A stretch of DNA of 64,000 nucleotides from Chryseobacterium koreense CCUG 49689 (GCF_001045435.1 NZ_LFNG01000012.1:124001-188000); one strand, 5' to 3'; positions 25,670-33,562 are shown, counted from the stretch's first letter. Made by a program: numbers and translations. Notes: generated by a model not told the origin, from the letters alone.

Positions 25670-27178
25670 ATGAAAATCAAGAAAACCATATTCAGTACAA
25701 TTGCAATCGCTTTTACTTTGCAATCGATTAACTCGCAAGTTCCGGAATGGCAAACCTATGTGGACAAAGCACCCTTTAAAGTAGAACTTCCACCACCCGC
25801 AAAGCCTTCCGCTTCACAGAAAATTATCTCCGTGAAAGATTTTGGCGCGGTTGCAGATGGAAAAACATTAAACACGGAAGCATTCCAAAAAGCCATCGAT
25901 GAAGGTTCAGCCAAGGGAAATACCGTGATTTCCGTTCCTGCAGGAGTTTGGCTTTTGGGACCGATCGAATTGAAAAGCGACATCACCATCCAAATCAACA
26001 AAGGTGCCGTGCTGCAGTTCACCAAAGACCGCAGCAAATATCCCATGCTTCCGAAAAATTCCGCAGGAACCGACTATTTCGTGATGTCGCCGATTTATGC
26101 CAAAAACATAAAAAACGTCACCATTACCGGGGAGGGAACGATTGACGGTGGTGGCGACAGCTGGAGGCCGGTAAAAAAATCAAAAGTAACCTCAGATTTT
26201 TGGAACGATTTGATTAAAACCGGAACCTTAAGTGATGACAAAAAAGTTTGGTGGCCGTCTCAAAATGCGATGAATGGGGACAGAATGCTGAATGACCTTA
26301 AAAAGAAACAAAACGCGACCGCCGATGATTTCCTGAAAACCAGGGATTTCCAAAGACCCTATTTAATGAATTTGATCAACTGCAAAAATCTGCAGATGAG
26401 CGGCATCACGATTCAAAACTCACCCAAACTCACGGTCTATATTTCTCAATCAGATGGCGTAATTCTGAATAACCTGAAAGTACTGAATCCAAAATGGGGA
26501 CAGAATACGGACGGAATCGACATCAGCGGCTCGCGCAACGTGCTTGTTTACAACTGCACCGTCAATGTGGGCGACGACGGAATCTGCATGAAAAGCAGCA
26601 GCAAAAACAATGATAACGAAGTGCAACTTGAAAACATCATCATAGCTAAAAACACCGTTTACAACGCTCATGGCGGATTTTCTATCGGTTCGAACACCGA
26701 CGGTGGAATGAAAAACATCTTCGTGACTGACTGCACGTTTGATGGAACCGATATCGGAATCCGGGTGAAAAGCAATGAGGGAATTGGCGGAAAAGTTTCG
26801 AATATTTTCATTGAGCATATCAATATGGCAAATATCGTGAACGAGGCGATTTACCTTTCCTCGATCTATGAAAACAAACAGGTCGGAAAATCGGCTGACA
26901 ACAATATTAAAGGCGAAAAAATTCCGGATTATGGGAATTTCTACTTCAAAAATATTGTTTGTACCGGTGCAAAAACCGCAATCAGCTTGACCGGTCTAGA
27001 AAATGCCCCGATTCACGATTTATTTTTTGAAAATGTAAATATCACTGCCACCAACGGATTTATCGCAGAAAATGCTGAAAACATTTCGATGAAGAACACG
27101 ACGATTATTGCGACTTCGAAATTATTTGATTTGAAAAATACATCTAATATTTTACTGGACGAAAAACAGGTCAAATAA
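25670..27178 (+). CDS. GH28 polygalacturonase / exo-galacturonidase, exported
   Basis: 502 residues. The signal peptide is residues 1-23 (MKIKKTIFSTIAIAF then TLQSINSQ); no lipobox and no T9SS tail, so probably periplasmic. The GH28 fold shows VKDFGAVADGKTLNTEAFQKAI (the FGAxxDG opening), QNTDGIDISGS (NTDG), NVGDDGICMKSSS (catalytic aspartates, with Gly in place of the more usual Cys after DD), NAHGGFSIGSNTDGG (catalytic-site His) and DIGIRVKSNEG (RxK motif). It hydrolyses oligo- or polygalacturonate to galacturonate, complementing the lipoprotein GH28 of the susCD operon. Transcribed opposite to the kdu-uxa operon and ends 9 bp from the convergent sigma-factor gene. Exo mode is a guess from localisation. 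Confidence 0.92.
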   Translation: MKIKKTIFSTIAIAFTLQSINSQVPEWQTYVDKAPFKVELPPPAKPSASQKIISVKDFGAVADGKTLNTEAFQKAIDEGSAKGNTVISVPAGVWLLGPIELKSDITIQINKGAVLQFTKDRSKYPMLPKNSAGTDYFVMSPIYAKNIKNVTITGEGTIDGGGDSWRPVKKSKVTSDFWNDLIKTGTLSDDKKVWWPSQNAMNGDRMLNDLKKKQNATADDFLKTRDFQRPYLMNLINCKNLQMSGITIQNSPKLTVYISQSDGVILNNLKVLNPKWGQNTDGIDISGSRNVLVYNCTVNVGDDGICMKSSSKNNDNEVQLENIIIAKNTVYNAHGGFSIGSNTDGGMKNIFVTDCTFDGTDIGIRVKSNEGIGGKVSNIFIEHINMANIVNEAIYLSSIYENKQVGKSADNNIKGEKIPDYGNFYFKNIVCTGAKTAISLTGLENAPIHDLFFENVNITATNGFIAENAENISMKNTTIIATSKLFDLKNTSNILLDEKQVK

Positions 27179-27187
27179 GAATATTCA

Positions 27188-27862
27188 TCAGTTTTTAGCT
27201 TGACGTACTGTTTTCTCCATTACCTTCTGCACCATTGGGGAGCAAAAAGAATAGTGGTAATCCAGCAACTCTTCCGGAAGATAATTTGCACCAATTTTAT
27301 GGCGCAGTATTTCTTTGGCTCGGCTCAGTCTCACCTTCACATTGCTTTCAGTAATTTGCAGCAGGTTTGCTGTTTCCGTGGTATTCAACCCGTTTATTTC
27401 CCTCATGACGAAAACTTTTCGCAGATTGAGCGGGATCCCCTGAATTGCCTCATCTAAGATGGTCCCCAATTCTTTATTGACCAGTGCACCGTCTTGTGAA
27501 AAAGGCTCATTCTTTCTAGACATAAAAAAGCTTTGCTCTTCCGAAATCGCATTTTTCATCCTTTCCGATTTCTGTTTATTACGATAGCAAAGATGAAGCA
27601 TGATTTTGGCAATCCAGGTTTTGAAGCTTGAGCGCTCCTGGAACTGCTCCAGGTTTTTGTAAATACTCAGGTAGCAATCCTGCATCAGATCTTCAATATC
27701 CTGATGCGAAAAACCGTAGGTCTTCCCGATTTTATACAGAAAAGGATTGTAGCGGCGAATCAAAATTTCAAACATTCCCACATCGCCCTGCAGAATCCTC
27801 TGGACAACTTTTTCGTCCTCAAATTGCAGGTGGTGATTCTGATTGCCATTCCGTAAATTCAC
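27188..27862 (-). CDS. RNA polymerase sigma-70 family (ECF-like) factor
   Basis: About 224 residues if started at the GTG at 27862. An ATG at 27958 exists but would overlap the cupredoxin gene by 49 bp and add about 32 residues unlike sigma factors. Region 2: VVQRILQGDVGMFEILIRRYNPFLYKIG, QDIEDLMQDCYLSIYKNLEQF, SSFKTWIAKIMLHLCYRNKQK. Region 4: LGTILDEAIQGIPLNLRKVFVMREINGLNTTETANLLQ, then ESNVKVRLSRAKEILR (helix-turn-helix). The C-terminal tail of about 40 residues is extra. No dedicated anti-sigma gene is adjacent; upstream are a cupredoxin and a DUF4142 lipoprotein in the same direction, suggesting an envelope or redox stress operon (inference). Confidence 0.85.
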   Translation of the reverse strand: MNLRNGNQNHHLQFEDEKVVQRILQGDVGMFEILIRRYNPFLYKIGKTYGFSHQDIEDLMQDCYLSIYKNLEQFQERSSFKTWIAKIMLHLCYRNKQKSERMKNAISEEQSFFMSRKNEPFSQDGALVNKELGTILDEAIQGIPLNLRKVFVMREINGLNTTETANLLQITESNVKVRLSRAKEILRHKIGANYLPEELLDYHYSFCSPMVQKVMEKTVRQAKN

Positions 27863-27909
27863 TTTCTGGATTTTTAGAAAGTTAAAGATACAGAATAAAA
27901 AATTACCAG

Positions 27910-28302
27910 TTATGGGTTGAGCAGCACTTTTCCAAGCATGGTGGGATGAATCGAGCATTTGTAGCTCATGCTGTCATTGGCAACCCAGGTCCATGAATGA
28001 TTTACTTTGATGGTATCCGAATAAGTTTTTTTGTCTTTGGAAGTCACATCGTGTGCAACCACATCTTTGTTCACGAAAACCACTGTAGCTCCTTTGTCAA
28101 CGTGTAGTTCCTGCGGATTAAATTTCATTTGCCGGATCAGAACTGTATCGACTTTTGCAACTGTTTTTGTAGCGGTGGGAGCAGGATTTTCCATGGAATT
28201 ATCAATGACTTCCGGGATAGAATCGCCTGTCTGTCCGCAGGAAAAAACCAGAAAGAGCACAATGGAAATCCAAGATGCCCTTCCGAAATATTTGGTTTTC
28301 AT
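27910..28302 (-). CDS. Cupredoxin-domain (plastocyanin/azurin-like) lipoprotein
   Basis: 130 residues. Signal with lipobox at about residue 22 (IVLFLVFSCGQTGD), then a Pro/Thr-rich linker and a cupredoxin fold. Copper ligands are visible: His in NKDVVAHDVTSKD, and Cys, His and Met in SYKCSIHPTMLGKVLL, the type 1 copper pattern C-x2-H-x3-M. Probable small periplasmic or outer-membrane-tethered electron-transfer protein. Its start overlaps the stop of the DUF4142 gene by one base (TAATG), so the two are translationally coupled. Confidence 0.87.
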   Translation of the reverse strand: MKTKYFGRASWISIVLFLVFSCGQTGDSIPEVIDNSMENPAPTATKTVAKVDTVLIRQMKFNPQELHVDKGATVVFVNKDVVAHDVTSKDKKTYSDTIKVNHSWTWVANDSMSYKCSIHPTMLGKVLLNP

Positions 28303-28919
28303 TATTTCATATTTTTTTGAACCATTTCCGCATGGGCCAAATGTTCTTTAAACAATGGGAGTGCAGATTCCAAAAGTGCTTTCAATTCTGGATTGGTAGC
28401 ATTTGGAACTAAATCCTTTTCCACGACGGAAATAACGGCTTTGTGGTATTCCACTTCATTGTCCACATACGCTTTGTCAAAATCGGCTCCAGATTTGGTT
28501 TCAAATTTTGCCTTCACATCGGCTTCACCTTTCAAGAGTGATTGTGTAGTAGGATTGTCCTGTGGAGTTACGTTTAGCTTTTTGACCAAAGCAACCGCCT
28601 GGTCGATTACTGCTTTATGGTCTTTCGCCATTGTTTTCGCAAAATCTGTAACGGCTTTGTTGGTCGATTTTTTCAATGCGATTTCCGCATAATTAACATC
28701 GATTTGGTTTGCTGTTACCGCAATGGATGCGATTTCCGGATCGGTTAGTTTTGCCGGTTCAGGAGTTGGAGCAGGAGCTGCAGGTTCCGGCGTTGCAGTG
28801 GTTTCTGTGGTTGTTTCTGTGTTTGCGGCCTGCTCGCCAGATTTTTTGCAGCTGTTGGAAGCTAACAAAAGTGTAGATGCCAAAAGTGAAATGGTCACCA
28901 GTTTTGTAACATTTTTCAT
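28302..28919 (-). CDS. DUF4142 domain lipoprotein
   Basis: 205 residues. Lipoprotein signal with Cys at about 24 (LLASNSCKKSG), then a Thr/Pro/Ala/Glu-rich linker (about 30-58) and a ferritin-like helical DUF4142 domain (IASIAVTANQIDVNYAEIAL, VTDFAKTMAKDHKAVIDQAV, DFDKAYVDNEVEYHKAVISV, LPLFKEHLAHAEMVQKNM). The paired KDHKAV and EYHKAV histidines and the HLAHAE end are typical. The function of the family is unknown; it is often stress-induced and periplasmic. First gene of an apparent operon with the cupredoxin and the sigma factor. Confidence 0.88.
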   Translation of the reverse strand: MKNVTKLVTISLLASTLLLASNSCKKSGEQAANTETTTETTATPEPAAPAPTPEPAKLTDPEIASIAVTANQIDVNYAEIALKKSTNKAVTDFAKTMAKDHKAVIDQAVALVKKLNVTPQDNPTTQSLLKGEADVKAKFETKSGADFDKAYVDNEVEYHKAVISVVEKDLVPNATNPELKALLESALPLFKEHLAHAEMVQKNMK

Positions 28920-29054
28920 AATCTATTATTTTGTGTCCCGACGGATATTTTTGTCGAGGCGGTTAATTTTAAAATCACTTCACAATACAATAGAGTCCGA
29001 ATTTGAAAAAAGGTTACAAATATTTTCTTTAAGGTGATTTCACCCTTTAGAAAA

Positions 29055-29528
29055 TTAAAGTTTTGCCAACTCGGAAATCCCCTGTTTATCCAACCGGAAA
29101 ACGGTCCATTCGTCCATGGGTTTTGCGCCGAGTGATTTGTAGAATTCGATGGATGGCGTGTTCCAGTCTAAAACGGACCATTCAAAACGGCCGCAGTTTT
29201 CAGTTTCAGCGATTTTTGCCAACTCGATCAGCAGTTTTTTTCCATAGCCTTTTCCTCTGCGATCCGGCTCCACGAAGAGGTCTTCCAGATAAATCCCCGG
29301 TTTCCCGACAAAGGTGGAAAAATTGTAGAAATACAAAGCAAATCCAACCGGATTTCCGTCTTCTTCACCTATCAATACTTTGGCAAAACCATTGTCAAAG
29401 ACATTTTTTTTCAGTTCTTCTTCGGAAGTGACGACCTCGTTTTCTAGCTTTTCATAAACGGCCAATTTTTTGATCAGGTCAAAAATGGTGGGAATATCTT
29501 GTTCTGTAGCTTTTCGGATTTTGAACAT
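29055..29528 (-). CDS. GNAT family N-acetyltransferase
   Basis: 157 residues from the ATG giving MFKIRKATEQDIPTIFDLI, the usual GNAT opening. A longer reading from 29633 adds 35 residues rich in His and is unlikely. Motif A for acetyl-CoA binding is clear: YLEDLFVEPDRRGKGYGKKLL (RxxGxG/A). Then CGRFEWSVLDWNTPSIEFYKSLGAKPMDEW, typical of the spermidine/diamine acetyltransferase-like group. Substrate is not determined. Monocistronic by appearance. Confidence 0.87.
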   Translation of the reverse strand: MFKIRKATEQDIPTIFDLIKKLAVYEKLENEVVTSEEELKKNVFDNGFAKVLIGEEDGNPVGFALYFYNFSTFVGKPGIYLEDLFVEPDRRGKGYGKKLLIELAKIAETENCGRFEWSVLDWNTPSIEFYKSLGAKPMDEWTVFRLDKQGISELAKL

Positions 29529-29667
29529 ATCTAAATTTTTGTCAAAAATAGTGAAATGATGCGAAATCCATAGCCCCGATTGCAGCGGCATCCTTTTTTG
29601 TTTTTGGCGATGGAAATGGTGATGGCAAAACAAAAAAGATATAGCGGAAAGCGGGATTCAGCTCCAA

Positions 29668-29700
29668 AAAAAACCTCCAAAAAATGTTTGAAGGTTTATT
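29668..29700 (-). terminator. Terminator of the lipoyl E2 gene
   Basis: Read on minus, AACCTTCAAA and TTTGGAGGTT pair with one G-U wobble and are followed by a T run; it lies about 26 bp past the E2 stop codon. Confidence 0.7.
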
Positions 29701-29725
29701 TTTATCAGATTTTGTTTTCCAGATC

Positions 29726-31063
29726 CTATATTTCGGTGTCCAAATCCCAGTTTTGGAGATAATCGTGGACGTGTTTCAGGAACATTCCGCCGAGGGAACC
29801 GTCAACCACGCGATGGTCGTAAGAATGGGACATGAACATCAACTGCCGAATGGCAATCACGTCTCCATCTTTGGTTTCCAGAACTGCGGGTTTTTTCACG
29901 ATCGCGCCAATCGCCATAATTGCCACCTGAGGTTGCGGAATAATGGGCGTTCCCATCAGATTGCCGAAACTTCCCACGTTGGAAATGGTGTAGGTTGCAC
30001 CCTGCGTATCTTCGGGACGAAGTTTCTTGTTTCTGGCTCTGTAAGCCAAATCGTTGATGGCTTTTGCCAAACCGGAAAGTGAGAGCTGGTCTGCGTTTTT
30101 GATGACCGGAACGATCAGGTTTCCGTCTGGTAAAGCGGTTGCCATTCCGATATTGATGTTTTTCTTTTTGATGATTTTGTCGCCATCTACCGAGATATTG
30201 ATCAGTGGGAAATCCTGGATGGCTTTCACGATCGCTTTCACGAAGATCGGCATGAAAGTGAGTTTTTCACCTTCTCTCTTTTCGAAAATATCCTTGTGTT
30301 TTGCGCGCCATTTTACGACGTTGGTCACGTCTGTTTCAATGAAAGAGGTGACGTGGGGCGAAATTCTTTTGGAATTCACCATCGCATCTGCAATGATTTT
30401 TCTGACGCGGTCCATTGGGATGATTTCGTCTCCTGCAGCAACCTGCATGGGAACTGAAGGTGCGTTCGTAACCTGGGGTATTGGAAAGGTTTGAGTTGTC
30501 TGCGTACTTGTTTCCGGCTGAACCTTTTCAGTTCCACGTTTAGAAACAAAAGCCAGAATATCTTCTTTGGTGATTCTGCCTTCCAAGCCGCTTCCTTTGA
30601 TGGATTCCAATTCGGCGGCGGAAATATTTTCCTGCTGCACAATGGATTTAACCAATGGTGAAAGATACCGATCGGTTGCCGGAAGTCCAGTCACAGCTTT
30701 TGCGCTGTCCATAGCGGTTTCCAGAGTTTTCACCACTTCTGGATCCACATTTGGCAGCTCGGATTTTACTTCGGAGTCGGATTTTGGTTGCTGAGGCTGT
30801 TCTGCGATTGCTTCATTTTGACCTGCAATTTCCAAGATTGCGATAGCTTCACCGATTTTTGCAACCTCGTCCTTATGTTTCAGTATTTTTATGATCTTAC
30901 CGGAAACTGGTGTGGGAACATCGGAATCCACTTTGTCTGTCGCAATTTCCACCACGGAGTCATCTTCTTTCACCACATCTCCTTCATGGAACAACCAGCT
31001 GATAATTGTAGCTTCCATCACGCCTTCTCCCATTGAGGGAAGTAATAATTTATATTCTGCCAT
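29726..31063 (-). CDS. Dihydrolipoamide acyltransferase (E2) of a 2-oxo acid dehydrogenase complex
   Basis: 445 residues from MAEYKLLLPSMGEGV. A longer reading from 31180 adds 39 hydrophobic residues that do not belong to the family. Lipoyl domain at 1-78 with the lipoylated Lys in EIATDKVDSDV; peripheral subunit-binding domain near 140-180 (YLSPLVKSIVQQENI, GSGLEGRITKEDILAFV); catalytic domain with RVRKIIADAMVNSKRISPHVTSF and the active-site SHSYDHRVVDGSLGGMFLKH (HxxxDG). Closest in style to branched-chain 2-oxo acid dehydrogenase E2. E1 and E3 genes are not adjacent. lipB, which makes its cofactor, is one gene away. Confidence 0.92.
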   Translation of the reverse strand: MAEYKLLLPSMGEGVMEATIISWLFHEGDVVKEDDSVVEIATDKVDSDVPTPVSGKIIKILKHKDEVAKIGEAIAILEIAGQNEAIAEQPQQPKSDSEVKSELPNVDPEVVKTLETAMDSAKAVTGLPATDRYLSPLVKSIVQQENISAAELESIKGSGLEGRITKEDILAFVSKRGTEKVQPETSTQTTQTFPIPQVTNAPSVPMQVAAGDEIIPMDRVRKIIADAMVNSKRISPHVTSFIETDVTNVVKWRAKHKDIFEKREGEKLTFMPIFVKAIVKAIQDFPLINISVDGDKIIKKKNINIGMATALPDGNLIVPVIKNADQLSLSGLAKAINDLAYRARNKKLRPEDTQGATYTISNVGSFGNLMGTPIIPQPQVAIMAIGAIVKKPAVLETKDGDVIAIRQLMFMSHSYDHRVVDGSLGGMFLKHVHDYLQNWDLDTEI

Positions 31064-31182
31064 TTTCTGTTTTTGGATTTCTACAAAGATAAAATAATTT
31101 AAAGAATCTGAAAATTCACCTTTATAAATTAAGAATTTGATAATTAAAAAATTTAATTTTGAGGTAAATAAACTCCTCACTC

Positions 31183-31473
31183 ATGAATCTGCATATCGTC
31201 GCGCTTTTCCGTTTTAGGGAAAATTATTTGATGGACGCCATTGAACTTTTTAAGAAATTGGTTGCTGAAACCCGTAAAGAAGAAGGCTGCCTGCAATATG
31301 ACCTCGTTGAAGACTACGAGAACAAAGGTGTTTTTCTGATGATCGAACTCTGGGAATCCCATGAGCATTACCTCCAACATGATGTTTCCGATCATTTGCG
31401 GGATTTCAGGAATCAATCTAGGGCAATGCTGGAAGACCCTATCCAAGTGTATAAAGGAACTAAAATATTTTAG
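31183..31473 (+). CDS. Antibiotic biosynthesis monooxygenase (ABM) domain protein, putative quinol monooxygenase
   Basis: 96 residues, ferredoxin-like ABM fold: LHIVALFRFRENYLMDAIELF, VAETRKEEGCLQYDLVEDYENKGVFLMIELWESHEHYLQHD, then SDHLRDF. The EEGCLQYDL and ELWESHEHYLQH patterns match YgiN-like quinol monooxygenases. It acts alone on small aromatic substrates in this family; the substrate here is unknown. It is divergent from the E2 gene, and its stop codon overlaps that of the convergent lipB gene. Confidence 0.85.
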   Translation: MNLHIVALFRFRENYLMDAIELFKKLVAETRKEEGCLQYDLVEDYENKGVFLMIELWESHEHYLQHDVSDHLRDFRNQSRAMLEDPIQVYKGTKIF

Positions 31474-32192
31474 ACAAACTTCGCCTGGAAGACTTCTGCG
31501 AAATGTTTTTTGATTTTTGATTTCACCTCTTCCACTTCTTCTTCGGTAAATTTTTTATCCAGTTCGCGGGCCAAGGAAGCGACGGACTTATCTTTGATTC
31601 CGCAAGGAATAATATATTCGAAATACCTTAAGTCCGTATTGACATTTAATGCAAAGCCATGCATGGTCACCCATTTTGAGGTCTTCACGCCCATTGCACA
31701 GATTTTTCTGGCATAAGGCTTTCCCACATCGAGCCAAACTCCGGTTTCGCCCTCGCTTCTTTCGCCCTTCAAACCATACTCTGCAAGTGTTCGGATGATG
31801 ACTTCTTCCAGATTTCGCATATAAAGAAAAATATCCGACTGAAAGTTATCCAAGTCCAAAACTGGATACCCCACGATTTGCCCGAAACCATGATAAGTGA
31901 TATCCCCACCACGATTGGTTTTCACAAAAGTCGCTTGAATTTCTTTCAGTTTTTCTGAATTGGCGAGCATATTTTCCTCATGGCCGGATTTTCCCAGCGT
32001 GTACACATGCGGATGCTCCACAAACAGAAAATAATTGGGGGTTTCTTCGTATTCTTCCGAACTCCGGTTCCGGTTTTTGGTTTTCAAATCGATAATTGAA
32101 TCCATCAGTTTTTGCTGATGTTCCAATGCAGGAAGGTAGTCCATCAAACCAAGGTCGGAAAAGTGCAGTGTTTTATTTTGCGTTAAGGTCAT
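31470..32192 (-). CDS. lipB: Octanoyltransferase (lipoyl synthesis, LipB)
   Basis: 240 residues. Transfers octanoyl from acyl carrier protein to lipoyl domains of E2 and H proteins, the first step of lipoate synthesis. Signature motifs: TNRGGDITYHGFGQIVGYPVLDL (RGGxxTxHxxGQ), GVWLDVGKPYARKICAMGVKTSKWVTMHGFALNV with the catalytic Lys region, and YIIPCGIKDKSVASL with the catalytic Cys. Length is normal. Its C-terminal codons overlap those of the convergent monooxygenase gene by 4 bp. Confidence 0.95.
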   Translation of the reverse strand: MTLTQNKTLHFSDLGLMDYLPALEHQQKLMDSIIDLKTKNRNRSSEEYEETPNYFLFVEHPHVYTLGKSGHEENMLANSEKLKEIQATFVKTNRGGDITYHGFGQIVGYPVLDLDNFQSDIFLYMRNLEEVIIRTLAEYGLKGERSEGETGVWLDVGKPYARKICAMGVKTSKWVTMHGFALNVNTDLRYFEYIIPCGIKDKSVASLARELDKKFTEEEVEEVKSKIKKHFAEVFQAKFV

Positions 32193-32256
32193 TCTTTGAT
32201 TTTCGGATTCAAAGGTAACGAATTAAGCCATTATGCATAAAATAATATCCTTTTTT

Positions 32257-32889
32257 TCACTTATATTTTTCATACGCCATGTCTATGATATCGTTCACAG
32301 CGTCATTTATTGCTTGCCGGTCATCATTTTGACGAATATCCAGTCCCGCAAAAAGACTTCCGTTCGACTCTGCATGCAGGGAAAGGTAATATGCGGAGGA
32401 AATCAAAATGGCTAAAATTGCGCGGTATTTTTTTTCATTCTCCTTAAAATAAGGAAGCATCACTTTATTAAACAAGATCATTCCCAGTTCTTCCCGATGG
32501 TCTGAAAGCTTTCTCAGCATCTCGTTTGATTCGGAGAGTTCCCAGATAATTATTTGTCGAAGTTCTTTATTTTTCGAAAGTGCTTCCAACATATTTGCAA
32601 TCAACGTTTTTGAATATTCCTTTCCGCTGTCTAGAAAATCGGTTTTCGAAAAGTCAATTTGCTGGGCAGAACTTCCATAGTCTTGCTTCCTTAAATATTC
32701 GTTCACCAGATTTTCTACGGAACCGAAGTATTCATAAATCAATTTCTTGTCAACTCCTGCGGTCTTCGCAACGTATGTCACTTTCAGTTGTTGGAAGCCA
32801 CGGGTTTTGATGATCTTGCCAATCGCCCTTATCAGTTTGGCTTTTGTACGCGATTTGTCCCTAATCGGACCACTTACCATTTTTCTCAT
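32257..32889 (-). CDS. TetR/AcrR-family transcriptional regulator
   Basis: About 210 residues from the chosen ATG (MRKMVSGPIRDKSRTKAKL). A start at 32973 would add 28 residues with no match to the family and is less likely. N-terminal helix-turn-helix: LIRAIGKIIKTRGFQQLKV, then TYVAKTAGVDKKLIYEYFGS, with the recognition helix ending in YEYFG (usually YYHFG/YYYF). The C-terminal ligand domain is unspecific (ALSKNKELRQIIIWELSESNE). No obvious target gene in the neighbourhood, since the flanking genes are lipB and a 615-bp gap. Confidence 0.85.
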   Translation of the reverse strand: MRKMVSGPIRDKSRTKAKLIRAIGKIIKTRGFQQLKVTYVAKTAGVDKKLIYEYFGSVENLVNEYLRKQDYGSSAQQIDFSKTDFLDSGKEYSKTLIANMLEALSKNKELRQIIIWELSESNEMLRKLSDHREELGMILFNKVMLPYFKENEKKYRAILAILISSAYYLSLHAESNGSLFAGLDIRQNDDRQAINDAVNDIIDMAYEKYK

Positions 32890-32977
32890 TGTGCTTAATT
32901 TTTTTGATGATATGAGACTAACCTCAAATTGATTTCCGCGATAATTTAAAACTTTCAGAAAATTCTTTTTCACTTAC

Positions 32978-33006
32978 TTGTGAATTAAAAAATAACTGTA
33001 TATTTG
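32978..33006 (+). promoter_or_regulatory. Orphan rightward promoter
   Basis: TTG at 32978-32980, an 18-bp spacer, then TATATTTG at 32999-33006: an excellent fit to the Bacteroidota -33/-7 consensus. No rightward gene lies downstream for 9 kb, but a terminator-like hairpin follows at 33043-33076. Confidence 0.5.
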
Positions 33007-33012
33007 CACTCC

Positions 33013-33076
33013 AATAAACGATGAAAAAAAATTAACGGAGAAGCCGCCTCGATACCAATTTTCGGGACGGTTTTTT
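33013..33076 (+). ncRNA. Candidate small RNA of about 65 nt
   Basis: The interval runs from the predicted start of the promoter at 32978-33006 to a hairpin with arms CCGCCTCGA (33044-33052) and TCGGGACGG (33062-33070) followed by six T. The stem has one C-A mismatch and one G-U pair. A five-codon reading frame (ATG, then TAA after three more codons) lies in the first half. No known RNA family is recognised. The call rests only on promoter plus terminator. Confidence 0.3.
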
Positions 33077-33562
33077 GTTTTTGGTCATTAGAAATAATTT
33101 TCTGTTGATTGATGGCTTTTTGGTAAAATAGTACTAACTAAAAGTAATTCTAAGCGCTTTTTTTCTCTGAAATGATTACTACAAGTAGGTAAATATTACT
33201 GAAATTCCCATTTCCCAAATCCCCTATCCTCATATATTTTGAAGTTAAGGTTAAATTCAAATTGCACAAACTCGCGGCTAAACCGCTATCTTAAACATCA
33301 TTTTGGGATGATATTCCATTTTTTTTTGCCTTCTGTTCTGAGTCTTCCACCAGTAATTTTAGATCAGTTTGCCCGGTAATTCCAAAATCATTTCTAACAA
33401 ATGATCCCGAAAAATTCATACTATGATACGGGGTGAAATTAGCCTTTTTCGTTGTTGATTTTAATCTTTAAATTAAAAATTCTCGAACCTGATAAAGCGG
33501 ATATAAAGTTACTAAAAAACCAATAGATCATGCAATCGTTTTTAACAAAAAATCAAGAAGAA
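33077..33562. other. Intergenic region without a convincing gene
   Basis: AT-rich region between the candidate small RNA and the amidotransferase terminator. Apart from the small frame at 33291-33419 I see no gene, repeat or RNA. It contains scattered T-runs only. Confidence 0.4.
33291..33419 (-). pseudogene. Possible small ORF or gene remnant
   Basis: A 42-codon frame (MNFSGSFVRNDFGITGQT, then DLKLLVEDSEQKAKKNG) is protein-like in composition and stays open for about 18 further codons upstream (KKANFTPYHS). No family is recognised and no promoter or start signal is clear. It lies in a 615-bp gap between the TetR gene and the amidotransferase gene. It may be a remnant of a lost gene or chance. 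Confidence 0.2.

Noticed and set aside
27863-27958. Longer sigma factor start at ATG 27958
   Set aside because: It overlaps the cupredoxin gene by 49 bp and adds a stretch unlike sigma region 1; the GTG at 27862 is preferred, though not proven.
29529-29633. Longer GNAT start
   Set aside because: The extra His-rich residues do not belong to the fold; the ATG at 29528 gives the standard GNAT opening.
31064-31180. Longer E2 acyltransferase start
   Set aside because: The added 39 residues are hydrophobic and unlike the lipoyl domain that must open the protein.
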